Source: UBA5976 sp037137575 (lineage in GTDB: Bacteria > Actinomycetota > Actinomycetes > S36-B12 > UBA5976). From it: a DNA stretch of 33,388 bases. The stretch is taken from contig JBAXKB010000010.1 in NCBI GenBank assembly GCA_037137575.1, positions 1 to 33,388 on the forward strand, in the 5' to 3' direction. The stretch's first letter is position 1; each line of letters begins with the position of its first letter. The notes beneath the pieces are model-generated. The model had not been told where the DNA came from, ran no database searches, and saw nothing but the letters and a program-made list of their open reading frames with translations. Below, in pieces: positions 15,593 through 22,165 of the stretch. Position numbers and translations under genes: made by a program.

Positions 15593-16747
15593 ATGTCAGC
15601 AACGCTCGGAATGCCAGAATTACCACCGCCAGTTTTAGCACCGCGTCGTAAAAGTCGTCAGTTACTTTTGCGCCACAATACGCATCCCGTGTTAGTGGGT
15701 GGCGGCGCACCAGTGAGTGTGCAGTCAATGGCTACAACTCTGACTGCCGACATCAATTCAACTTTGCAGCAGATCGCTGAACTAACCGCATCAGGTTGTC
15801 AGATTGTGCGCGTTGCCGTGCCAAGTCAAGACGATGCCGACGCGTTGCCAATCATCGCTAAGAAGAGCAGTATCCCGGTTATTGCAGATATTCACTTCCA
15901 GCCAAAATATGTTTTCGCGGCCATCGATGCAGGTGTTGCCGCTGTACGCGTTAACCCAGGCAACATCAAACAATTTGATGACAAAGTAAAAGAGATCGCT
16001 CGAGCTGCTGGCGAGACTGGTACGCCAATTCGTATCGGCGTAAACGCCGGTAGTTTGGATAAGCGCCTACTTGCAAAGTACGGCAAAGCGACTCCCGAAG
16101 CTCTTGTTGAATCTGCGCTTTGGGAATGCTCACTCTTTGAAGAGCACGGCTTCCGTGACATCAAGATTTCGGTAAAACATCACGACCCAGTTGTGATGGT
16201 GCAGGCATATCGTTTGCTAGCGCAGCAGTGTGACTATCCGTTGCACCTGGGTGTAACTGAAGCGGGTCCACAGTTCCAGGGGACCATTAAATCTGCAGTG
16301 GCTTTCGGCGCATTACTTGCAGAAGGCATCGGTGACACGATTCGTGTTTCACTATCTGCTCCGCCGGTTGAAGAAGTTAAAGTTGGAAACCAGATTCTCG
16401 AATCACTTAACCTTCGTCAGCGCGGACTTGAGATTGTTTCCTGTCCATCATGTGGTCGCGCTCAGGTTGATGTTTACACTTTGGCTGAACAAGTTACTGA
16501 AGGTTTGAAAGATTTTGATGTGCCACTTCGCGTCGCTGTTATGGGTTGTGTTGTTAACGGCCCAGGTGAAGCTCGCGAAGCAGATCTTGGGGTAGCCAGC
16601 GGAAACGGTAAGGGTCAGATTTTCGTGCGCGGCGAAGTTATCAAAACTGTTCCAGAAGCCGACATTGTTGCCACATTGCTTGAAGAAGCCCACAAACTTG
16701 CGGCTGAAATGAGCGAGTCAGGCAAGCCAAGCGTTTCTACCCCATAA
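15593..16747 (+). CDS. ispG: 4-hydroxy-3-methylbut-2-enyl diphosphate synthase (flavodoxin/ferredoxin)
   Basis: Penultimate MEP-pathway enzyme, a [4Fe-4S] protein converting MEcPP to HMBPP. The 384-residue protein begins with a TIM-barrel half (SVQSMATT, VAVPSQDDADALP, VIADIHFQPKY, VRVNPGN, IRIGVNAGSLD). The C-terminal cluster domain has Cys284 and Cys287 in CPSCGR, Cys319 in VMGCVVNGPGEA, and the conserved Glu of that last motif. I chose ATG 15593 rather than an in-frame upstream start at 15569; the extra residues have no family counterpart and the ATG has a -10-like box 6 nt upstream. It is followed after 2 nt by the GNAT gene. Together with dxr it shows that isoprenoid precursors for the neighbouring carotenoid genes come from the MEP route. 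Confidence 0.96.
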   Translation: MSATLGMPELPPPVLAPRRKSRQLLLRHNTHPVLVGGGAPVSVQSMATTLTADINSTLQQIAELTASGCQIVRVAVPSQDDADALPIIAKKSSIPVIADIHFQPKYVFAAIDAGVAAVRVNPGNIKQFDDKVKEIARAAGETGTPIRIGVNAGSLDKRLLAKYGKATPEALVESALWECSLFEEHGFRDIKISVKHHDPVVMVQAYRLLAQQCDYPLHLGVTEAGPQFQGTIKSAVAFGALLAEGIGDTIRVSLSAPPVEEVKVGNQILESLNLRQRGLEIVSCPSCGRAQVDVYTLAEQVTEGLKDFDVPLRVAVMGCVVNGPGEAREADLGVASGNGKGQIFVRGEVIKTVPEADIVATLLEEAHKLAAEMSESGKPSVSTP

Positions 16748-16749
16748 CT

Positions 16750-17589
16750 ATGGGCCTCGAGCTTCGACCTATTGATACACACAGCCTTAGTCAGCTGTGG
16801 TCAATGATAAATGCCAATCCAGTTCGACATACCTATGTTGCCTCGAGACTGGAACAACATGGGCTCGCTGGTATTACCCGACGCACTTTAGAAATCATTG
16901 GGGCTTTTGATGGTGAACGTCTGGAATCCGCGATGCTATTTGGTGCGAACTTGGTCCCAATAGAAACTTCACAAGAATCGCAACGATTGTTTACAGAGGT
17001 TTTAGTTAGGCAAGGGCGAAGGTGCTCTTCAATAGTCGGACCAGCCAATGAAGTGCTGCAACTCTGGGCGATGTTAGAGGTGCATTGGGGAACTGCGCGA
17101 GCGATTCGGGCGAATCAGCCAGTGATGATGACTCAAACTCGTAGCGATTTGATTGTTGATGATCGAGTCAACTATTCCACGCTGATGGATTTAGACATCC
17201 TGTTCCCAGCCTGTGTTGAAATGTTCACCCATGAAGTCGGACTTTCGCCATTGGCTAAAGGCGCAGGAATGAGTTACCGCAACCGAGTAAGCGAGCTCAT
17301 TTCAAATCGCAAATCTTTCGTCCGTATTGAGCAGGACCAAATTGCATTCAAGGCAGAAGTTGGTTGTGTCGGCGCACAGGTAGCTCAACTGCAAGGGGTG
17401 TGGGTGAGCCCAGAATTGCGCGGCCAAGGCATTGGTCGCCACGCGCTGGCTTCGGTAGTGAAGTACGTTCTTCAGGATATCGCGCCAACCGTGAGCCTGT
17501 ATGTAAATGATTTCAACCGCAATGCAATCGCGATGTACGAGAAGGTCGGATTCAAGCAAGTAGATAGTTTCGCCACAGTTTTGTTCTAG
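16750..17589 (+). CDS. Two-domain GNAT-family acetyltransferase (DUF4081-type N-terminus)
   Basis: A 279-residue protein with a C-terminal GNAT fold at about 165-279. The acetyl-CoA loop RGQGIGRHAL is at 224-233, after GVWVSPE, and LYVNDFNRNAIAMYEKVGF follows. The N-terminal 160 residues (VRHTYVASRLE, GAFDGERLESAML, IVGPANEV) resemble the DUF4081 half found in actinobacterial homologues such as the gene beside gcpE/ispG in mycobacteria (Rv2867c). The substrate is unknown. The gene starts 2 nt after the ispG TAA, so it is co-transcribed with the dxr-rseP-ispG run; conserved placement hints at a link to that module but proves nothing. The TAG is followed by a 70-nt spacer holding the proS promoter candidate. 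Confidence 0.85.
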   Translation: MGLELRPIDTHSLSQLWSMINANPVRHTYVASRLEQHGLAGITRRTLEIIGAFDGERLESAMLFGANLVPIETSQESQRLFTEVLVRQGRRCSSIVGPANEVLQLWAMLEVHWGTARAIRANQPVMMTQTRSDLIVDDRVNYSTLMDLDILFPACVEMFTHEVGLSPLAKGAGMSYRNRVSELISNRKSFVRIEQDQIAFKAEVGCVGAQVAQLQGVWVSPELRGQGIGRHALASVVKYVLQDIAPTVSLYVNDFNRNAIAMYEKVGFKQVDSFATVLF

Positions 17590-17622
17590 TGGTGGCTGAA
17601 CTAAGTCAAGCCATGCCTTCGG

Positions 17623-17653
17623 TACGATAATTGCACAGCATTACTAAAGGAGA
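17623..17653 (+). promoter_or_regulatory. proS promoter -10 candidate and Shine-Dalgarno
   Basis: TACGATAAT at 17623-17631 offers two overlapping -10 hexamers (TACGAT and GATAAT). They would give a transcript start near 17636 and a 5' leader of about 25 nt. AAAGGAGA at 17646-17653 is a strong Shine-Dalgarno. Its spacing is 6 nt to GTG 17660, 0 nt to TTG 17654 and 15 nt to ATG 17669, so it decides the start as 17660. Confidence 0.5.
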
Positions 17654-17659
17654 TTGCCA

Positions 17660-19411
17660 GTGTTACGCATGTCGACCCTGTTCCTTCGAACACTTCGGGA
17701 AGACCCAGCCGATGCTGAAGTGCCCAGCCACAAACTCCTTGTGCGCGGTGGCTTTGTCCGGCGAGTAGCTCCTGGTGTTTTCTCTTGGCTGCCATTGGGT
17801 TACCAGGTTTATCGAAATGTGGAGCGCATTGTTCGCGAAGAGATGGACAAGGCCGGATTCCAGGAAGTTCACTTCCCAGCACTTTTACCGCGTGAGCCTT
17901 ACGAGGCAACGGATCGTTGGAATGAATACGGGCCGACCCTCTTTCGGCTACAAGATCGTAAAGGCACGGACTACCTACTAGGGCCAACCCACGAGGAAAT
18001 GTTCACTCTCATGGTTAAGGGCGAATATTCTTCCTATAAAGATTTGCCAGTAAGTCTGTATCAGATTCAGACGAAGTATCGCGATGAAGCTCGTCCGCGT
18101 GCAGGTATTTTGCGTGGTCGGGAATTCGTGATGAAAGATTCATACTCTTTCGACATAGACGAAGCCGGACTTGCCGTCTCGTATGAGCGTCATCGTCAGG
18201 CGTACATCGCAACCTTCAAGCGATTGGGTTTGGAGTTCGTAATTGTTTCGGCAACTTCTGGCGCGATGGGCGGCTCTGCAAGTGAAGAGTTTTTGGCTCC
18301 GTGCGAAGTTGGCGAAGATACCTACGTTCAGTGTGGTTCGTGTGAACTCGCTGCCAATGTTGAAGCAATCGTTACGCCAGTTCCGGCGCAGCAAGATGCT
18401 TCAGGGATTGGCGCCGCGCATGTTGAACTAACGCCAGGCGCGTCATCTATTTCTGATTTAGTCGCGTTCTCAAATCAGAACTTTGGTAACACTTGGACAG
18501 GCACGGACACATTGAAATGTGTTGTAGTTATGTTGACCCACATTGATGGTTCGCAGACTCCGCTAGTAGTCGGATTACCCGGCGATCGCGAACTAGATAT
18601 GAAGCGCCTAGAGACTGCAGTGCATCCAGCCACTGCTCGCGCGTTTGAAGAAGCTGATTTCGCTAAGACACCTGCATTGGTTAAAGGTTTCATTGGGCCA
18701 GAAGTACTTGGCGAAAAATCAGCAAGTGGTATTCGTTTTGTAGTTGACCCGCGCGTTGTAAACGGAACTCGATGGATTGCCGGCGCGAACAAACGCGATC
18801 ACCATGTTTACGATTTGGTAGCCGGGCGCGATTTCACTTGGGATGCGGTTGTCGACGCGGCTGAAATTCGCGAAGGCGATTTGTGTTCGGCTTGTGGCTC
18901 GCCACTTAACATTGCTCGCGGTATTGAAATAGGTCACATATTCCAACTTGGTCGTAAATATGCCGAGGCACTAGATCTGAAAGTGCTAGATGAAAACGGC
19001 AAGCTAGTTACCGTAACCATGGGTTCTTATGGCATCGGGGTTTCCCGCGCTGTTGCTGCTATTGCTGAACAATCGCATGACGACAAGGGCATGATTTGGC
19101 CGCGCGAAATTGCGCCAGCGGATGTGCACATCTTGGCAACCGGCAAAGATGAAGAGGTTTTCGCTAAAGCCAACGAGATTGCTACTGAACTAGAGGCACT
19201 AGGCGTGCGCGTATTGTTTGATGATCGCAAAGGTGTCTCGCCAGGCGTTAAGTTCAACGATTCAGAATTGCTCGGCATTCCAACGATTGTGGTGGTTGGT
19301 AAAGGATTGGCTGACGGTGTCGTTGAAGTTCGTGATCGAGTTTCGGGTAACCAAGAGAACATCGCTGTGGCTGATGCTGTTTCGCACATTCACCAGGTTG
19401 TTAAGGCTTAG
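17660..19411 (+). CDS. proS: Prolyl-tRNA synthetase, bacterial type with editing insertion
   Basis: Charges tRNA-Pro with proline in the cytoplasm. The 583-residue length and architecture fit bacterial-type (class II) ProRS. The N-terminal MSTLFLRTLREDPADAEV and SHKLLVRGGFVRR open the fold. Motif 2 carries YRDEARPRAGILRGREFVMKD. An INS-type editing region lies between motifs 2 and 3 (about 225-410), with a CSACGSPL-like pair of cysteines near its end. Motif 3 is TMGSYGIGVSRAVAA, and a C-terminal anticodon-binding domain includes LFDDRKGVSPGVKFND. The GTG start is fixed by the upstream AAAGGAGA and gives VLRMSTLF, the usual beginning. It is followed after 2 nt by the HAD gene. The editing domain looks complete, so correction of Ala-tRNA-Pro is expected. 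Confidence 0.96.
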   Translation: MLRMSTLFLRTLREDPADAEVPSHKLLVRGGFVRRVAPGVFSWLPLGYQVYRNVERIVREEMDKAGFQEVHFPALLPREPYEATDRWNEYGPTLFRLQDRKGTDYLLGPTHEEMFTLMVKGEYSSYKDLPVSLYQIQTKYRDEARPRAGILRGREFVMKDSYSFDIDEAGLAVSYERHRQAYIATFKRLGLEFVIVSATSGAMGGSASEEFLAPCEVGEDTYVQCGSCELAANVEAIVTPVPAQQDASGIGAAHVELTPGASSISDLVAFSNQNFGNTWTGTDTLKCVVVMLTHIDGSQTPLVVGLPGDRELDMKRLETAVHPATARAFEEADFAKTPALVKGFIGPEVLGEKSASGIRFVVDPRVVNGTRWIAGANKRDHHVYDLVAGRDFTWDAVVDAAEIREGDLCSACGSPLNIARGIEIGHIFQLGRKYAEALDLKVLDENGKLVTVTMGSYGIGVSRAVAAIAEQSHDDKGMIWPREIAPADVHILATGKDEEVFAKANEIATELEALGVRVLFDDRKGVSPGVKFNDSELLGIPTIVVVGKGLADGVVEVRDRVSGNQENIAVADAVSHIHQVVKA

Positions 19412-19413
19412 TC

Positions 19414-20148
19414 ATGCCAATCAAGGCAGTCATTTTCGATTGGGGCGGCACGCTAACCCCGTGGCACCCGGTTGATTTGCGCGATCAGTGGCGCGCGTAC
19501 GCAAATGTTTACGACGCATCACGCGTTGAAGAACTCGCGCAAGTTCTACATCATGGCGAACAAGCACGCTGGTCGCATCAACTAAACACAATGGGTGAAG
19601 TTGGCACTGGCGTTCTAGAAGATTTGTTTATCGAAGCAGGCATCGATACTTCAAGCCCCGAACATCAAGCGGGTCTTGAAGCATATTTAGCAGCATGGGA
19701 TCCACACACCTACACCGATGAAGATGCAATGCCAATGTTGGAAGCGCTTCGCGGGCAGGGGATTCGCACTGGAGTGCTATCCAACACAATGTGGCCACGT
19801 TGGCATCACGAGCGCGTGCTTGAGCGCGATGGAGTGTTACATCTGTTCGATTACTTACTTTTCACCAGCGATGTTGCAACTGGTAAACCACATCGAACCG
19901 TGTTTGCCGATGTGCTTTATAACTTGGACGTTGACCCACACGAAGCAGCTTTCGTTGGAGATCGAATGTTCGACGACATTCATGGCGCACAGTCAATCGG
20001 CATGCGCGGGATTTGGATACCACATTCGCAACTGCCCGCCGCTGAAACTCCTGATTTAGGAGTTGTCCCAGCTGCAGTGGCCCAGCGGTTGGGCGATGTG
20101 CTCGATATCGTGAATGCTTGGAATAGCGAAGAAAACGCTAATAAATAG
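19414..20148 (+). CDS. HAD-superfamily hydrolase with DxGGT motif I
   Basis: A 244-residue haloacid-dehalogenase-fold protein. Motif I is FDWGGTLT with nucleophile Asp9, but the second Asp of the usual DxD is Gly11. Motif II is LSNT, motif III Lys is in TGKPHRTVF, and motif IV is VGDRMFDDIHGA. A helical cap lies at about 20-100. Loss of the second Asp removes the general acid/base of typical phosphatases, so a dehalogenase-like or otherwise altered reaction is possible. DWGG-type HAD proteins are nevertheless widespread in actinobacteria and their substrates are mostly unknown. ATG 19414 is 2 nt after the proS TAG, so it is probably co-transcribed with proS. Confidence 0.8.
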   Translation: MPIKAVIFDWGGTLTPWHPVDLRDQWRAYANVYDASRVEELAQVLHHGEQARWSHQLNTMGEVGTGVLEDLFIEAGIDTSSPEHQAGLEAYLAAWDPHTYTDEDAMPMLEALRGQGIRTGVLSNTMWPRWHHERVLERDGVLHLFDYLLFTSDVATGKPHRTVFADVLYNLDVDPHEAAFVGDRMFDDIHGAQSIGMRGIWIPHSQLPAAETPDLGVVPAAVAQRLGDVLDIVNAWNSEENANK

Positions 20149-20261
20149 ACATTTGTCAGGCCAGACAATCTAAATTTTTCAAAAACGCAATATGCACTGC
20201 GCATTTTCTGGCGTATCCTTACGGGCATAACTGCTCGACCAAATTGAAAAGGCGCACGATT
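20149..20261 (+). promoter_or_regulatory. Intergenic region with probable rimP-nusA-infB operon promoter
   Basis: This 113-nt gap separates the proS-HAD pair from the rimP operon. A short dyad, TTGTC at 20153-20157 with GACAA at 20164-20168, precedes five T at 20175-20179 and could be a weak terminator. TATCCT at 20214-20219 is a -10 candidate without a clear -35. AAAAGG about 9 nt before ATG 20262 is the Shine-Dalgarno. Only the Shine-Dalgarno is convincing. Confidence 0.35.
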
Positions 20262-20732
20262 ATGGCAACTGTTGCTGAATTAATTACCCACCTCAGTCCA
20301 GTTGTGTCTGCCATTGGTTATGAAGTAGACGACATCATTCTCACCACGGCGGGTCGTCGCCGAGTACTTGAAGTAGTGATCGATGCCGATACGCCGGTGG
20401 ACATGAACGCAATCTCGGAATCGTCACGGGCTATTTCTGCTTACTTGGATGAAAGCACCGTGATGGGTGAGATGCCCTACCTACTCGAGGTTTCTTCACG
20501 AGGCGTTGACCGACCATTAAGTAAGCCGGTGCACTGGCGCCGCAACATCGGTCGTTTAGTTGAAATTAAAGGCGATGCCCACAACTTAACTGGTCGGATT
20601 GCAGCTTTTGCTGACCCAATTGTCACCATCGAGGTTGATAAAAAGACTCGTGAAGTAGATGTGACCAAAATTTCGAAAGCAACAATTCAAGTTGAGTTCA
20701 AGAAGCTCGATGAGAGCGAACAGGATAACTAA
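20262..20732 (+). CDS. rimP: Ribosome maturation factor RimP
   Basis: Assists 30S subunit assembly. The 156-residue protein has the family signature DxxxxAGRRRVLEVVID-like segment (ILTTAGRRRVLEVVIDAD), a serine-rich SESSRAISAYLD, and the hallmark YLLEVSSRGVDRPL at the end of the N-terminal domain. The C-terminal Sm-like barrel includes GRLVEIKG and VDVTKISKATIQVEF. I chose ATG 20262 over an upstream in-frame TTG (20244), since the ATG is preceded by AAAAGG and gives a normal N-terminus. It heads the transcription/translation operon. The TAA overlaps the ATG of nusA by one base (TAATG), indicating coupled translation. Confidence 0.94.
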   Translation: MATVAELITHLSPVVSAIGYEVDDIILTTAGRRRVLEVVIDADTPVDMNAISESSRAISAYLDESTVMGEMPYLLEVSSRGVDRPLSKPVHWRRNIGRLVEIKGDAHNLTGRIAAFADPIVTIEVDKKTREVDVTKISKATIQVEFKKLDESEQDN

Positions 20733-21703
20733 TGGACATTGATATCAGTGCGCTTAAAGGTTTAACGCGCGAACGAGGACTTTCTCTTGACTATGTGGTC
20801 GAGTCAATCGAACAGGCATTGACAGTTGCCTACCAGCACAGCGCTGACGCTGCACCCAATGCGCGCGTACAGCTTGATCGCACAACCGGGCATGTTGCAG
20901 TTTTCGCCAAAGAACTTGATGAAGAAGGCAATTTTCTGGCCGAATTTGAAGTTACCCCTCAGGGTTTTGGCCGAGTAGCAGCATCGCTTGCTCGAGGTGT
21001 AATTGCCCAGCGCCTAAAAGCTGCTGACGACGATGCCACTGTTGCACAGTTCGCTGCCAAAGAAGGCGACATTGTTTCTGGGGTTATTCAGCAGGGTGCG
21101 GACAAGCGTCTGATTTTCGTCAACCTTGGTGAAGTAGAAGGTGTGTTGCCCCCTGAAGAGTGGGCGCCCGGCGAAGAATACACACACGGTCGCCGAATTC
21201 GGTGTTACATCGTTGCGGTAAAAATGGGTCCAAAGGGTCCAATCATCACACTTTCTCGAAGTCATCCGCGCTTTGTTGAAGAATTGTTCAAGCTTGAAGT
21301 TCCAGAAATCGCCGATGGCACTGTGACAATCGAAGGTATAGCGCGCGAAGCTGGCCATCGTACAAAGATTGCTGTCGCCACAAATGTACAAGGGGTTAAT
21401 CCAAAGGGTTCGTGCATCGGGCCAATGGGTTCAAGAGTGCGCGCGGTTATGACTGAACTTGGTGGCGAAAAAATTGACATTGTTGATTACAGCGACGACC
21501 TAGCCGAGTATGTTGCGCATGCACTTTCGCCAGCTCCAGTGATTTCGGCAGACGTACTTGATGTGGAAAACCGAGTCGTGCGCGTAGTGGTTCCTGACTA
21601 CAAATTGTCATTAGCCATTGGGCGCGAAGGGCAGAACGCCCGCCTAGCGGCCCGCCTAACTGGCGCCAAAATCGACATCAAATCCGATACAGCGCAAGCG
21701 TAA
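20732..21703 (+). CDS. nusA: Transcription termination/antitermination factor NusA
   Basis: Binds RNA polymerase and RNA to modulate pausing, termination and antitermination. The N-terminal polymerase-binding domain occupies about residues 1-105. The S1 domain is at about 112-178 (GDIVSGVIQQG, GVLPPEEWAPGE, SRSHPRFVEELF just after it). KH1 has GSCIGPMGSRVRAVMTELGGEKIDIV, and KH2 has LAIGREGQNARLAARLTGAKIDI. At 323 residues it lacks the C-terminal acidic repeats of the E. coli protein, as is normal in actinobacteria. Its ATG overlaps the rimP stop by one base. It is followed by a 69-nt gap and ylxR. Confidence 0.96.
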   Translation: MDIDISALKGLTRERGLSLDYVVESIEQALTVAYQHSADAAPNARVQLDRTTGHVAVFAKELDEEGNFLAEFEVTPQGFGRVAASLARGVIAQRLKAADDDATVAQFAAKEGDIVSGVIQQGADKRLIFVNLGEVEGVLPPEEWAPGEEYTHGRRIRCYIVAVKMGPKGPIITLSRSHPRFVEELFKLEVPEIADGTVTIEGIAREAGHRTKIAVATNVQGVNPKGSCIGPMGSRVRAVMTELGGEKIDIVDYSDDLAEYVAHALSPAPVISADVLDVENRVVRVVVPDYKLSLAIGREGQNARLAARLTGAKIDIKSDTAQA

Positions 21704-21772
21704 ACCCGCCCGTTTGTCGCTAAAAATAGGGCAATGTCCAACTTCGGGCTAAACTAAGGAAGGTTCACGACT

Positions 21773-22027
21773 ATGACACCTACGCGTATGTGCGTTGGCT
21801 GCCGCAGTCGCGAACTGCAGAATCTACTGATTCGCATAGTTCTGGCCGACAATCACGCAGTGGTTGATTCAGCCGGAACCTTGCCAGGGCGTGGTGCATG
21901 GTTGCATCTAAAGCCAGATTGTTTCAGTACAGCTGTTCAACGCAAGGCCATTGCTCGCGCATTGCGAGTACCGGTTTCGCTAGATGTAACAGCCGTAGCA
22001 GATTTTGTATCCGCAACACTTACGTAA
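21773..22027 (+). CDS. ylxR: YlxR family (DUF448) RNA-binding-type protein
   Basis: A small 84-residue basic protein of the YlxR/DUF448 family, found between nusA and infB in many bacteria and linked to RNA binding or regulation. Hallmarks are the N-terminal RMCVGCRSR with Cys7 and Cys10, the central LPGRGAWLH and a basic helix (AVQRKAIARALR). GGAAGG lies about 9 nt before ATG 21773. TAAACT at 21750-21755 is a possible -10 box in the short gap. The TAA shares its last base with an ATG opening a 24-codon frame in the infB leader. Confidence 0.9.
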   Translation: MTPTRMCVGCRSRELQNLLIRIVLADNHAVVDSAGTLPGRGAWLHLKPDCFSTAVQRKAIARALRVPVSLDVTAVADFVSATLT

Positions 22028-22101
22028 TGGGAGTTCCGTATGTCAACCAACACGGTCGCGTTCTAACAATGAACGTCCGCACACAGAGCGTTCAACAATG
22101 A
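22027..22101 (+). CDS. Possible 24-codon leader ORF coupled to ylxR
   Basis: A reading frame of 24 codons begins with ATG 22027-22029, overlapping the ylxR TAA by one base as TAATG. That is the same junction used by rimP-nusA, rbfA-nrnA and truB-ribF. It ends at TGA 22099-22101 inside the second of two tandem hairpins of the infB leader. The peptide shows no recognised domain. If translated, ribosomes would run through both hairpins, so an attenuation-like role is conceivable. The frame is short and may be fortuitous. Confidence 0.25.
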   Translation: MGVPYVNQHGRVLTMNVRTQSVQQ

Positions 22102-22152
22102 ACGCCGAGGAAACACAAACGGTCCGGTAACTATTGGCTTAGCACCCGGATC
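22058..22152 (+). promoter_or_regulatory. Structured infB leader with three hairpins
   Basis: Hairpin 1: GCGTTC at 22058-22063 pairs with GAACGT at 22071-22076 (5 bp plus a G-U). Hairpin 2: GCGTTC at 22088-22093 pairs perfectly with GAACGC at 22100-22105. Their loops are TAACAAT and AACAAT, so the two units are near-identical copies 30 nt apart. Hairpin 3: GGTCCGG at 22121-22127 pairs with CCGGATC at 22146-22152 (7 bp, one G-U). It ends 5 nt before the infB Shine-Dalgarno GGAGA (22158-22162). From memory, other actinobacteria also carry a GGTCCGG-type stem and repeated ATGA units before infB. Confidence 0.5.
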
Positions 22153-22165
22153 AGACTGGAGAAAA

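Noticed and set aside
20153..20179. Dyad TTGTC/GACAA followed by T-run as terminator of the HAD gene
   Set aside because: The stem is only 5 bp, the inner bases mismatch and the T-run is 6 nt away; it is noted in the intergenic entry but not called as a terminator.
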